Shown here one piece after another: positions 1-7,581 of a stretch of 64,000 nt of DNA. This stretch comes from Psychrobacter glaciei. Its GTDB lineage: Bacteria; Pseudomonadota; Gammaproteobacteria; Pseudomonadales; Moraxellaceae. A program made the translations under genes and the position numbers. Location: the NCBI RefSeq assembly GCF_014652895.1, contig NZ_BMZR01000001.1, positions 248,001 to 312,000 on the forward strand. The letters run 5' to 3'. Within the stretch, counting starts at the first letter, position 1; each line of letters starts with the position of its first letter. A model generated the notes under the pieces. That model ran no database searches. It was not told the origin of the DNA and saw only the letters and a program-made list of their open reading frames with translations.

Positions 1-1113
1 GTCGCTGGGAATGAATTTGCCATAGTGCTTATGGATCATTTCTGTATTCACGTGACCTAGCTGATTGGCCAACCATTCGGCGCTGATGATGCCCGTCGAT
101 AGCACTTGGCTTGCATAAGTATGACGACCGTTATTTAAGGCGCGATAGGGTATATCGCATTTATCAAGGTGGCGCTTCCAGCGTTTCTCTAACTGCGGGT
201 AAGTGTAATGGCTCCCAGTGCGCAGATTGTGCCAAAGCCAAGTCAGCAGCTGCTCTTCATAAGTGTGATTGTCTCGTTCAAGGACTTTGACTGCTTGTGA
301 GTTATGATCAGCTACTAATCGATGTTGATTGGCCAAAGCTTCCGCTACAATCGGTAGGAGTTCGATTTGTCGTTTTCGCCGCCTGTTTTTGGTGGCCTTA
401 TGGATGCCTTTGACAAAGCCACGCTTGATATAAGCCGTTGATTCTGCAAAGTCGATATCTTCTATAGCAAGTGGCATGAGCTCATGACTGGATAGACCTG
501 ACCAGAGCATGACTGTCCATAAATTGCGAAAGGCTTGGTCTGTTTCGGCACCGATTATTATATCTATCTCTGCACGAGTGAAAGGATCAATGTCTTTGGG
601 ATCCTTACTATTCAGTTTGATATATTGACTAGGGTCGTTAGGGTTCTTTTCGTGACGGGCCCAATAACTCCATATTGCCCGCCATAAACCTAGTATATCG
701 ACGATTGTCTTTGGTGATAGCTCTGCTCTAAGGATTTTATAAACCCAATACTCGACATCTTCAGCGCTAATTTTGTTGATTTGTTTGTCTTGCCAATATG
801 GGGTGATGTGATTGGCCACTTTGCCGATATAAGTATCCCATGAGGTTGGAGAGACTTTGCTCTGCTCTGCATTTTGCCAAATGGGAATATAGTAGCCAAA
901 ATATGATGCTTGCCGCTTGGGTGATGATGGAAATACGGCATCACGGTTGAATATCCCCATTTGTATCTGCTGCTCAACCATATCCGCTATTTTTTGCGCG
1001 TTGGCCTTGTTTGCAGGCGTTGGTGGTGTATTTAGCAGAGTTTCGCTGTCTTTTTCACCGTTTATGTACCAAATAATGCGAATACTGGTTTTGAGTGGTT
1101 CAATACTGGCCAC
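1..1113 (-). CDS. int: Phage tyrosine-type site-specific integrase (3' end cut by window edge)
   Basis: Catalyses integration and excision of the prophage between attP and the chromosomal site. The GTG start at 1113 is chosen because AGGAG lies about 8 nt upstream; 371 codons are open to the window edge. The N-terminal ~180 residues match the Arm/SAM-like DNA-binding layout, followed by the catalytic domain. Visible catalytic parts are a KR-rich beta-hairpin (about 230-250), the RHTYAS box with Arg330, His353 in LGH, and the nucleophile Tyr364. The first catalytic Arg position (usually TGxRxxEL) reads SGLSSHEL, so Ser208 stands where Arg is expected. It lies at the prophage end, downstream of the early operon and in the same direction. 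Confidence 0.93.
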   Translation of the reverse strand, partial: MASIEPLKTSIRIIWYINGEKDSETLLNTPPTPANKANAQKIADMVEQQIQMGIFNRDAVFPSSPKRQASYFGYYIPIWQNAEQSKVSPTSWDTYIGKVANHITPYWQDKQINKISAEDVEYWVYKILRAELSPKTIVDILGLWRAIWSYWARHEKNPNDPSQYIKLNSKDPKDIDPFTRAEIDIIIGAETDQAFRNLWTVMLWSGLSSHELMPLAIEDIDFAESTAYIKRGFVKGIHKATKNRRRKRQIELLPIVAEALANQHRLVADHNSQAVKVLERDNHTYEEQLLTWLWHNLRTGSHYTYPQLEKRWKRHLDKCDIPYRALNNGRHTYASQVLSTGIISAEWLANQLGHVNTEMIHKHYGKFIPSD

Positions 1114-1205
1114 TTTGTGCGCTCCTATGCGTAAAAACGTGTGTAAATATGTCTTAAATAGCTGATATAACTAGCTTTTACACGGTTTTGACGCTATAAT
1201 AAAGG

Positions 1206-1308
1206 TCTGGTTTGGTAACTATTGAGCCACTATAAAGTTCTTGGTTTGGGGCTTTTAGCTCAAATAATTTGACGAAACAGCCCTCACAATTGTGAGGGCT
1301 GTTTTTTT
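1206..1308 (+). ncRNA. Candidate ~100-nt small RNA beside the integrase gene
   Basis: On the plus strand a perfect TATAAT at 1195-1200 is followed about 80 nt later by a perfect GC-rich palindrome and seven Ts (1278-1308). No gene is encoded on this strand here. Between them TTGAGC (1222-1227) can pair with GCTCAA (1258-1263). No good -35 box at normal spacing is seen, which lowers confidence. The gap between int and the early operon could alternatively just hold a bidirectional terminator. Confidence 0.3.
1278..1308 (+). terminator. Rho-independent terminator, perfect 12-bp arms
   Basis: CAGCCCTCACAA pairs exactly with TTGTGAGGGCTG, followed by TTTTTTT on the plus strand. Read from the minus strand the stem is followed only by TTTCGT, so it may also weakly stop the leftward early operon before int. 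Confidence 0.8.
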
Positions 1309-1321
1309 GACCATAGTATAG

Positions 1322-1588
1322 TCATTTGATAAACCTGTCATCAATGATGATTGAGAACGGGTTGTCTATATCCAGTTTCATTGTTTTGGCCTTCTTATGC
1401 GCCAGTCTAGTGAGTTCATCTATACCGTATGGCTTGTTGTTATGTAAGATAATGCTGCCATCTGGCATCTTTTTGATGGGAGATTTTCTACCCATGCGGT
1501 CACGGTTTAGGTGCTCGTTGACCATATTTTCATCAGTCGCTATACAAACTCTGTCACGGCAACGATATAAACTTAATGGCAATGGCAT
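1322..1588 (-). CDS. Small phage protein of unknown function
   Basis: 88 residues, not recognised. The ATG at 1588 is preferred over an upstream in-frame start (1621) because GGAGGT sits 4 nt before it and it lies just after the stop of the DksA/TraR-like gene. The protein starts with a Cys-containing hydrophobic stretch (LSLYRCRDRVC), then a basic middle and a region resembling a short β-strand (GSIILHNNKPYG). It is the last gene of the leftward early operon, so probably an early accessory protein. Confidence 0.6.
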   Translation of the reverse strand: MPLPLSLYRCRDRVCIATDENMVNEHLNRDRMGRKSPIKKMPDGSIILHNNKPYGIDELTRLAHKKAKTMKLDIDNPFSIIIDDRFIK

Positions 1589-1590
1589 GA

Positions 1591-1788
1591 CTACCTCCGA
1601 CGCTCGATAATATTTTGGCAATCAATGCAGTGAGTGACGCCGCCAAGCGCACGGCGTCGCTCGGGGATGTCTTCACCACATTCCATGCATTCTAACAATG
1701 ATGGACTGTCAAAGCGTGCAGCTTTGGCTAGGTTACGTTCAAGTTCTTCTTGCGCTTGGTCATTTGCGCGGTCGATAATGTCGCTCAT
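1591..1788 (-). CDS. DksA/TraR-family C4 zinc-finger protein
   Basis: 65 residues with an N-terminal acidic helix and a C-terminal four-cysteine zinc finger: Cys34-x2-Cys37 and Cys54-x2-Cys57, with the ALGGVTHCIDC sequence typical of phage TraR/DksA-like proteins. The family binds the RNA polymerase secondary channel and mimics DksA/ppGpp effects on host promoters. At this size it lacks the long DksA coiled coil and is closer to TraR. It is flanked without gaps by other small early genes. Function in this phage is inferred from the family. Confidence 0.85.
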   Translation of the reverse strand: MSDIIDRANDQAQEELERNLAKAARFDSPSLLECMECGEDIPERRRALGGVTHCIDCQNIIERRR

Positions 1789-2049
1789 TTAAAATTCCTT
1801 TAATTTTTTGATTAGTTGTTCGTCAGTCATTGCTAGCATTTCTTCAATTCTGATGTTATCGATGAAGAACCCACCGCCTGAATCGTCATTTGCTGCATTT
1901 CGATTAAGCCACACGAGACCGTCTGCTACCCAAAGCATCATTTTCAAAGGCTTTAGTCTTTCGTTTAGCGGTTCTAATGTTTTTCTCATGCCATTCATTG
2001 CTTTAAATAAATTTGATTTGTGATCATCGAATGTTAAGTTGGTGCTCAT
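1789..2049 (-). CDS. Hypothetical early phage protein
   Basis: 86 residues with no recognised domain. It begins MSTNLTFDDHK and ends in a helical EEMLAMTDEQLIKKLKEF segment. It is transcribed in the tightly packed early operon: its stop codon directly abuts the start of the DksA/TraR-like gene. Coding is supported by this packing and by uninterrupted reading along the operon direction. Confidence 0.6.
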   Translation of the reverse strand: MSTNLTFDDHKSNLFKAMNGMRKTLEPLNERLKPLKMMLWVADGLVWLNRNAANDDSGGGFFIDNIRIEEMLAMTDEQLIKKLKEF

Positions 2050-2061
2050 TTCTATCCATCC

Positions 2062-2268
2062 TTATTTCTTTGGTTTTCTTGGAAGTGGCATAGGTGTTCT
2101 ATTCGGATTAGGCTTTCTTATGCCCATGCAGTTATGCTCTTCTAAGTATTTGGCTCTACTTCTCGTGTAGTCCACAATCATAAAAAGCGTGGCACAACCT
2201 ACAACAAAACCAAGTAGGAAAAACAAAAAGAAAACCGTATCTATTGGAATATCAAAACTATAAGTCAT
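2062..2268 (-). CDS. Small single-pass membrane protein
   Basis: 68 residues. One strongly hydrophobic segment (about residues 9-30, VFFLFFLLGFVVGCATLFMIV) is followed by a basic, Pro-rich tail ending PLPRKPKK. This predicts an inner-membrane protein with a cytoplasmic basic tail. Its start codon overlaps the stop of the upstream gene by 4 bases (ATGA), the usual sign of translational coupling. Function unknown. Confidence 0.6.
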   Translation of the reverse strand: MTYSFDIPIDTVFFLFFLLGFVVGCATLFMIVDYTRSRAKYLEEHNCMGIRKPNPNRTPMPLPRKPKK

Positions 2269-2417
2269 TTCTTTTTACCTCTTGATTTGGTTTTACGGTT
2301 ATTTTTGGGGTTATGCGGGATATACATTTGACCTTTAAAATGGGTTGGATCAAACCATTTGTTTGCTGCGGCTGCATAAGCATGGGCTAGTTGTTTTAGA
2401 TGATTGTCGCCTGGCAT
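2265..2417 (-). CDS. Small basic phage protein
   Basis: 50 residues from the ATG at 2417, chosen because GGAG lies about 7 nt upstream and it follows directly on the stop of the previous gene (2419). A longer in-frame start at 2495 would overlap that gene. The product has an Ala-rich helix (LAHAYAAAANKWFDP) and a very basic C-terminus (NNRKTKSRGKKK), which suggests nucleic acid binding, but no family is recognised. Confidence 0.5.
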   Translation of the reverse strand: MPGDNHLKQLAHAYAAAANKWFDPTHFKGQMYIPHNPKNNRKTKSRGKKK

Positions 2418-2418
2418 G

Positions 2419-2658
2419 TCATTCTCCAATCTGGATTTCAGTGAGTGATTCAAATTTACGTTCTTGGTAGACTTCGACCTCACAGCGCATTTCAATCTTG
2501 TCTTTGTTGATTCTGTAATGCTTGCCTTGATAAAGCTCTCGCTGCTTGTGCGTTGGGTGCATTGAGCAATCGATCATCTGACCACTCACAGTGTCGAAGG
2601 TCAGCCAATGCAAAGGACTTTCACGGTTGTAAGGGAATAGGGCGCGGATTATGTTCAT
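2419..2658 (-). CDS. Hypothetical early phage protein
   Basis: 79 residues, not recognised. The sequence has alternating hydrophobic/charged strands (HWLTFDTVSGQMIDCSM, KIEMRCEVEVYQ), suggesting a small β-rich fold. It overlaps the upstream gene's stop by 4 bases, consistent with coupling within the early operon. Confidence 0.6.
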   Translation of the reverse strand: MNIIRALFPYNRESPLHWLTFDTVSGQMIDCSMHPTHKQRELYQGKHYRINKDKIEMRCEVEVYQERKFESLTEIQIGE

Positions 2659-2966
2659 GACTTAAACATCATAATCTTGGCAGACTCGCTTAATATCCTT
2701 TTGACTTCCACTTTTGCGAGGTTGGCTATCGCTTCAAGTTGTTCTATTTCGCCATCGCTGGGCTTACAGTCGCTTTTGAACATTTGCAGCGTTTTATCAG
2801 CGCTTTTTTGTAATGTCTTATCGATAGCATCTTGATTTACCAAGTCGTTAATCGTGGTCGTCATTATCATTATTCGAAAGGTTTCCATTACTTTGCTAGA
2901 CTCTTGAGCCTTTCTTATCTCTTCGGCATTTTGCGCGGCTAACTTCATTAGATTTTGGATGTTCAT
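2655..2966 (-). CDS. Hypothetical helical early phage protein
   Basis: 103 residues, predicted almost entirely helical, rich in Lys/Glu/Ala with heptad-like spacing (LMKLAAQNAEEIRKAQESS; EIEQLEAIANLAKVEVKRIL). No recognised domain. Start and stop overlap the neighbouring genes by one and four bases, so it is part of the same coupled operon. Confidence 0.6.
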   Translation of the reverse strand: MNIQNLMKLAAQNAEEIRKAQESSKVMETFRIMIMTTTINDLVNQDAIDKTLQKSADKTLQMFKSDCKPSDGEIEQLEAIANLAKVEVKRILSESAKIMMFKS

Positions 2967-3151
2967 TATTTTGATTCCTTATAATTTCTTGATAATTCAA
3001 AGCGAACATCAATCATCACCACTACTTCAAAGACTTCTTCACATTCTGGACATTCTTCATCCCATGTCTTGAAGTCATGGATGCCTTCGTCACTCCAGTG
3101 TTCGGTGCTAATGCCGTGTTTGCAATGTGGACAGACAAATAATCTACTCAT
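2966..3151 (-). CDS. Small zinc-ribbon protein
   Basis: 61 residues with two CxxC knuckles, Cys7-x2-Cys10 (CPHC) and Cys34-x2-Cys37 (CPEC), the pattern of a zinc ribbon. The intervening segment is acidic with Trp residues. Such small phage proteins often bind nucleic acid or a replication partner. It lies immediately downstream of the primase-helicase gene, so a replication-accessory role is possible but only inferred. Confidence 0.65.
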   Translation of the reverse strand: MSRLFVCPHCKHGISTEHWSDEGIHDFKTWDEECPECEEVFEVVVMIDVRFELSRNYKESK

Positions 3152-3162
3152 ATCATTTCCTT

Positions 3163-5976
3163 TTAAGTTAAGCTTAGGTTTTTAGGCATTTCGAACACCC
3201 AACAGCGTATCGAGCGCCCAATCAATTTGGATGCCACAGTTTTGTTTGCTGCTAAGAATTTGTATTGACGTGATTGACGTAGCGCGTGATGCATATCGGC
3301 TTGTGGCGGTAAGTCATAGCGGTACTCGTTCGCTAACTGATAAATCTCTGGCATACTGATAGCCAATAGGTTCGGGTCTTTGCTGTGATTGATATGCAAA
3401 CGGCGGATATGATGCTTTGCGCCTTCGACCTCATTTGGTGATGCATTCAGTCTCTCGAGTACATCAAAGAATTGGATGTTGAGTGGATGCTCGGTATCAA
3501 GGGTCTGATCGCGCTCAGTCGCCATGTTGAATACTTCTTGCTTGACTGCGCCATCCAGTCGCACTAAATCAGGCAATGCCAGTTTCATCGCGTCAAACAT
3601 GGCCAGTATCTGGGCGTGACAGTGCGCGACACGAAAGGCTTTGATACCGCTGTCTTTTAACCAGTTTTCATGAGTCATTTTGGTATCAAAAAAGGTTTGC
3701 AATATCTTGTCTTCCATCTTGAGGACATCGACTAAAAAATGACTGACATCTTCTGTCTGTAGCGCCTCGATGCGACGTGCTGCTGCTTCCGAATCTCGGG
3801 TCTGATTGTCGAGTGCAAAGAATAGATGGCAGATACGGCTTAGTACTGCTTTGGACGCCACTACGGGCAAATTCTGACTGATGACGATCGTGCCGCGAAA
3901 TGGTGGCTCGTAAACCTCATTGCCTGCGGACTTGACGCCGCGTGTGCCAATCGTGCCGCCGTCATAAAGGTTTTTTAATTCGTCCCAATTAAATTGACTG
4001 TTACGTCCTACCCCTGCACCGTCACGGTCAGATTCGATAAACACGCTGGGCATATTGGAGGTTTGTGACAGCGAGCGTAGGCGACCCGCCTTGGTGGTTT
4101 TGTTTGGGTCAATCCCTTCATAGCTGTCACGCCCTATCAAGCGCCAAAAAAAGCTAAGTAAGGTTGATTTTCCGGTACCAGGTTCTCCGACTATTTCTAG
4201 GAAAGGGAAGGACTTTTGACGGTCGCGTATTTGCTGGGCAAACAGGCTGCCCATGAAGCCGACCAGACTGATGATGCCTTGCACACCCCAGCCAGATATG
4301 ATGTCTGCTAACCAGTTTGCTGGGTCTTTGGGACGGTCGCCTATCTTGATATTAGGACTGGCCGCCAGTGTCTTAAGGCTTTTATTGTTCGGTAAATCAA
4401 AGTAGTCATCGGCATTGAGCGCGTAGCTCTGACCGTGACGGATGGCTACATCATTAAAAATATAGGTCTGGTGATCCTTGCTATAACCAATAAAATCGAT
4501 GGTCTCGACAGTTTTGATGCCGTTGATCATGCGTCCTAACATAATATCGAGCTGCTTTGAATTGCCTTGATAGATGACGCCCGGTGCGACTGACAGCAGG
4601 CGCTTCTTGAACTCACCCGCTGCAGAGAGCTGACTACCCGTAAAGGTGTTCTTTGTGTCGGCTTTTGGCGTACGAATACGAAAGAAATACCATGACTCAT
4701 CGGTGACAATATTGGACTGATAGTAAAGCGCTTGCGGCTGACAGTTCATGATTTGAGTGACGGTCATGCAGGACTGCATCAAGTCATCATGCCAAAGCTG
4801 CAGCGCTTCTTTTAGCTCTTCTTCAGTATTGAATAGATCCTCTGTCGGTTCGCTGACTGCATCCATTTGCTTGGCTTTATCAAAGCTTTCACTGTCTACT
4901 TTTACCCAGTAGGTGCAGCTATTAAAGAACATATAAAAGCTAGTAGTGCCATACTGGTTATAAGTCAGCAATGCCTTATCTTTTGCGGTGTGGGCAATCA
5001 GTAGCTCACCATAGAATCGATAGCGCTCAAAGTCAGCATTGGTAAGTTTGCCAAGCTTGTGCAAGTCGTTCCAATCAGGGCCTCCGCTGTACTCGCTCGA
5101 CTGCGCGGCAGTAGCCTCCCAGCCATCTTGACGGGCACGAGCGACTAACTTATCTGTTTGTTCTTGGCCTGCTTTGTCATTGTCTAAAGCAAAGATTAGC
5201 TTTGGGTAAGGCTTACCCAGTTCGTCCAGTCGAGCTTTTATCTGGTCTAACGTAGTCTTTGGGTAGTTGCCAGCGGTAATATTGCTGATAGCGTGTTTAC
5301 CGTTTTCGGTCAGTGCCATCGCGTCAAAAATGCCTTCATTAATCCAAACTTCCTTTACATATGACCAGACGCCATGCTGCAAATGCAGCTTGGGCGGTAG
5401 CCAAGCGAGTCCTTTGAATTTAAAGCCTGTTTGAACGCGTGCTTTTTTGATGTTGGTAGCAGGTTCGATCAGTCGTTCCCAGTAACCGGCTGTCTGACCT
5501 TCGCTTGTGATATTGAAACGGACGCTGGGGCAAGTAAAGTCGGAATAGAAGTCTTTGAATACTTCTTGGGTATAGCTACCTTGCCATTTGACAATATCAA
5601 AGCCGCGTCCCGACTGAAGGTAAGCATCAGCGGTGGCATTTGGATTGCTAGGCGTTGGTGGATTCTTCTTGGTCCAATTGGCAAATATATCAGGATAGAT
5701 ATCACGAGTTGAGGCTTGATAGTTGCATTTATTGGCACGGCCACATTGGATCGTCCACGGGGCGTCTGCGCCTGTGAATAGCTCTTTTTTATTACACGAT
5801 GGGCAGCGGCCATAACGCAAAAACTGCTTATCGCTGGAAAATTTAAGACCGTAGTCTTGTACGAGGCGAGTGATTAGCTCGTTACGGGTGTCGTCTTGCA
5901 TGGGTTGCATAATATTGCTCATCTGGTTTGGTGGACTGGTCTGGTTAAGCGGTTGCTGGGCTGTCTGTCTCTGCAA
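3163..5976 (-). CDS. TOPRIM primase-helicase, phage replication protein
   Basis: 937 residues. The N-terminus has a zinc finger of CHC2 type (Cys58, Cys61, Cys78, Cys84). A TOPRIM core follows, with INEGIFDAMAL (about 213-223) and LIFALDNDKAG (about 264-274) carrying the acidic metal-binding residues. The C-terminal half has a Walker A motif, GEPGTGKST (about 600), so primase and helicase/ATPase functions are fused. This occupies the place of the P2 gpA rolling-circle initiator and implies a different start of replication. The start is uncertain: TTG at 5976 overlaps the ogr-like gene by 32 bases and lacks a clear Shine-Dalgarno; ATG at 5922 is an alternative. Confidence 0.88.
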   Translation of the reverse strand: MQRQTAQQPLNQTSPPNQMSNIMQPMQDDTRNELITRLVQDYGLKFSSDKQFLRYGRCPSCNKKELFTGADAPWTIQCGRANKCNYQASTRDIYPDIFANWTKKNPPTPSNPNATADAYLQSGRGFDIVKWQGSYTQEVFKDFYSDFTCPSVRFNITSEGQTAGYWERLIEPATNIKKARVQTGFKFKGLAWLPPKLHLQHGVWSYVKEVWINEGIFDAMALTENGKHAISNITAGNYPKTTLDQIKARLDELGKPYPKLIFALDNDKAGQEQTDKLVARARQDGWEATAAQSSEYSGGPDWNDLHKLGKLTNADFERYRFYGELLIAHTAKDKALLTYNQYGTTSFYMFFNSCTYWVKVDSESFDKAKQMDAVSEPTEDLFNTEEELKEALQLWHDDLMQSCMTVTQIMNCQPQALYYQSNIVTDESWYFFRIRTPKADTKNTFTGSQLSAAGEFKKRLLSVAPGVIYQGNSKQLDIMLGRMINGIKTVETIDFIGYSKDHQTYIFNDVAIRHGQSYALNADDYFDLPNNKSLKTLAASPNIKIGDRPKDPANWLADIISGWGVQGIISLVGFMGSLFAQQIRDRQKSFPFLEIVGEPGTGKSTLLSFFWRLIGRDSYEGIDPNKTTKAGRLRSLSQTSNMPSVFIESDRDGAGVGRNSQFNWDELKNLYDGGTIGTRGVKSAGNEVYEPPFRGTIVISQNLPVVASKAVLSRICHLFFALDNQTRDSEAAARRIEALQTEDVSHFLVDVLKMEDKILQTFFDTKMTHENWLKDSGIKAFRVAHCHAQILAMFDAMKLALPDLVRLDGAVKQEVFNMATERDQTLDTEHPLNIQFFDVLERLNASPNEVEGAKHHIRRLHINHSKDPNLLAISMPEIYQLANEYRYDLPPQADMHHALRQSRQYKFLAANKTVASKLIGRSIRCWVFEMPKNLSLT

Positions 5977-6130
5977 TGGGTAGTACTACTGATCTTATAA
6001 ACTCTTGCTGGGTCACAAAGACATGACCGCATTGCTTGTTTTTACAGCAATGTACAATGTCGCGTAAGTATTCGGTAATGACGTAAGTACGTTGTACACG
6101 AGTCATAGAATTGCAGGTGGGACAGCGCAT
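5945..6130 (-). CDS. ogr: Ogr/Delta-type zinc-finger activator of late transcription
   Basis: 61 residues. The four cysteines fall at Cys3-x2-Cys6-x22-Cys29-x4-Cys34, exactly the spacing known for the P2 Ogr / P4 Delta family, which binds upstream of late promoters and contacts the RNA polymerase alpha subunit. AGAGGT precedes the ATG at 6130. In P2 the gene lies beyond gene D next to att; here it sits in the early operon directly upstream of the primase-helicase, so late gene activation may be tied to early transcription. Its likely target is the 40-bp motif found upstream of V and between O and P. Confidence 0.85.
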   Translation of the reverse strand: MRCPTCNSMTRVQRTYVITEYLRDIVHCCKNKQCGHVFVTQQEFIRSVVLPIAETDSPATA

Positions 6131-6141
6131 AGAGACCTCTT

Positions 6142-6303
6142 TTAGTGTTTGATGATGAGTTGTAAATCGGTGTCAGTTTCTGCCAGCGCCTGTCTCAACG
6201 CCCACGCGACAAACTCATCGACGCTCATCCCACGGGACGATGCTCTGCTTTCAAGCAATCGCTGTTCCTCTGGGGTTGGATGGATATAGACATCTTTAGG
6301 CAT
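6142..6303 (-). CDS. Small RHH-like protein
   Basis: 53 residues, beginning MPKDVYIHPTPEEQ. The ATG at 6303 overlaps the end of the upstream gene (stop at 6296-6298), with AGGAG about 9 nt before it. A short N-terminal strand followed by two helices (PEEQRLLESRASSRG; MSVDEFVAWALRQALAE) resembles a ribbon-helix-helix DNA-binding fold. The third of three such small proteins at the operon head. Role inferred only as regulatory. Confidence 0.6.
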   Translation of the reverse strand: MPKDVYIHPTPEEQRLLESRASSRGMSVDEFVAWALRQALAETDTDLQLIIKH

Positions 6304-6574
6304 GGCTTGCGACTCCTGCGGTACTGGTCGGTGCTTGCGTCATCGCCCAAAAGTGCGTCAAAGGCATCTCGACTGTGTTTTGTGATGGCAGTATCATGGC
6401 AATAGGTTGTTCACGAAATATCAGGTCATGGATTTTGCTCATGGCCAACTGTCTGACTAGGGTAGCCAGCTCAACGCCTGACTTTTCAGCGTGAGCAGTC
6501 AGGATGGCGTGGTCATAATGGTCGACACTGACTTTGATAGCGTTATCGCGTAGTTTTTTGGTGTTAGGGTTCAT
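6296..6574 (-). CDS. Ribbon-helix-helix-like DNA-binding protein
   Basis: 92 residues. The region about 12-46 (KVSVDHYDHAILTAHAEKSG, then VELATLVRQLAMSKI) fits the strand-helix-helix of CopG/MobC-type RHH proteins. The remainder is not recognised. AAGGA lies about 9 nt before the ATG. It follows the first RHH-like gene of the early operon and overlaps the next by 8 bases. Confidence 0.6.
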   Translation of the reverse strand: MNPNTKKLRDNAIKVSVDHYDHAILTAHAEKSGVELATLVRQLAMSKIHDLIFREQPIAMILPSQNTVEMPLTHFWAMTQAPTSTAGVASHA

Positions 6575-6600
6575 GGTTTGGTTTCCTTCTGGGTTTGGTT

Positions 6601-6807
6601 TTATTGTTGCTTAGACTGCTCTAGCTGCAGACCTGCTTGGTAGCGACGGCATGCGACAAAACTCATGGAACGATGATCACGTTTGGCTGCTTGCATCAGC
6701 TCTTTATGCTCGCTCGGCGTTAGCCTGAGTTGTACAGATTTGCGCTTACCGCTTTTTAGGTGAGGCAACTCTCCCTTAGGCGTTGCTTGTAATGTGGTTT
6801 CAGTCAT
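6601..6807 (-). CDS. Arc/CopG-like RHH protein, first gene of early operon
   Basis: 68 residues from the ATG at 6807, selected because AGGA lies 9 nt upstream; a TTG at 6828 would add seven residues. The segment KSVQLRLTPSEHKELMQAAK, then RDHRSMSFVACRRYQAGL, has the β-strand plus two helices of RHH repressors. Its position as the first gene opposite the XRE repressor is where P2 has cox, so it may be the functional counterpart (repressor/excision regulator). That assignment is inferred from position. Confidence 0.6.
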   Translation of the reverse strand: MTETTLQATPKGELPHLKSGKRKSVQLRLTPSEHKELMQAAKRDHRSMSFVACRRYQAGLQLEQSKQQ

Positions 6808-6857
6808 TTGGTGGTATCCTATAGGCAATCAAAAGCGTGTTAACTTGGTACGGTTTA

Positions 6858-6886
6858 ATAATACATTCATATGAACGTATTTGCAA
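6858..6886 (-). promoter_or_regulatory. Early leftward promoter with embedded operator
   Basis: On the minus strand TTGCAA (6881-6886), a 17-bp spacer and TATTAT (6858-6863) form a good sigma-70 promoter for the early operon. The spacer contains the perfect palindrome TTCATATGAA (6866-6875), and related TTCAT/ATGAA half sites lie at 6894-6898 and 6903-6907. This is the likely operator of the divergent XRE repressor, giving a compact lysogeny switch. Confidence 0.65.
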
Positions 6887-6925
6887 TCATATTATGAAGT
6901 CAAATGAAAATATAGGGGGTGGGCT

Positions 6926-7366
6926 ATGGAGTCAGTTGAAGTAGGGAAGCGCTTAGAAGCAGAGCGTCAGCGTTTGGGATTAATGGCAGTTGAAGTCTAT
7001 GAAGACGAAACTATCAAGATTGCCCAGACAACATATAAGAACTATGAGACGGGTAAGCGCGACATGCCATCTTCACTGCTGATTAAGCTGTGGAATATTG
7101 GGTTTGATGTGATGTACGTTTTGACTGGTCAGCGTTTGGAAGATATAGCTCTTGATGTTAAATCACACAAAGATGTGCCGTATTATCATCAGAGATTGAT
7201 TAATCTGCCTGATATTCTTGATTTAGACAGTCCTTCGGATACATTGCTGAATGCGATGTATCATGCAGAAGAAGCACTGGTACAAGCTGGGGCAAGTGCC
7301 AATGAAGACTATGATTATAAGACGCTTGCGACATTAGGGCTGGGTTTGATGAATACAGTCAAATGA
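6926..7366 (+). CDS. XRE-family phage repressor
   Basis: 146 residues. The N-terminal ~65 residues form a helix-turn-helix of Cro/CI type (VGKRLEAERQRLGL ... TTYKNYETGKRDMPSSLL ... GFDVMYVLTG). This corresponds to P2 gpC by position, divergent from the early operon. No LexA-like Ser-Lys peptidase domain is visible in the short C-terminal part, so RecA-induced self-cleavage is not expected. AGGGGG lies just upstream of the ATG. Expected to hold the prophage silent by binding the palindrome at 6866-6875. Confidence 0.82.
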   Translation: MESVEVGKRLEAERQRLGLMAVEVYEDETIKIAQTTYKNYETGKRDMPSSLLIKLWNIGFDVMYVLTGQRLEDIALDVKSHKDVPYYHQRLINLPDILDLDSPSDTLLNAMYHAEEALVQAGASANEDYDYKTLATLGLGLMNTVK

Positions 7367-7581
7367 GGTTATTGAAAAAGAACATAGGCTAGAAATTTTA
7401 GAATTATTATGTTTACATACATATCTTGATAGATTCGTAATATAGCAATGTGCTACACTTTGACTATAAATGATCTTCATTTCTGAAAGATTGTTTATAT
7501 AACATATAGTTAAAAAGCAAAGTATTGTCTCCGAGCGAGTCAATACTTAAAAGCATTTGTATATGTAGAAAAGGAACAATC
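7367..7581. other. AT-rich gap downstream of repressor, no gene seen
   Basis: 215 bp between the repressor and the next plus-strand gene. No credible reading frame and no strong terminator. The downstream gene may be transcribed from a local AT-rich promoter or by read-through. Confidence 0.5.

Noticed and set aside
5469..5813. Minus-strand 114-codon frame inside the primase gene
   Set aside because: It overlaps a clearly coding frame with zinc-finger and TOPRIM motifs and has no own signals.
7334..7543. Minus-strand 69-codon frame after the repressor
   Set aside because: Overlaps the repressor end and has no ribosome site or protein-like pattern.
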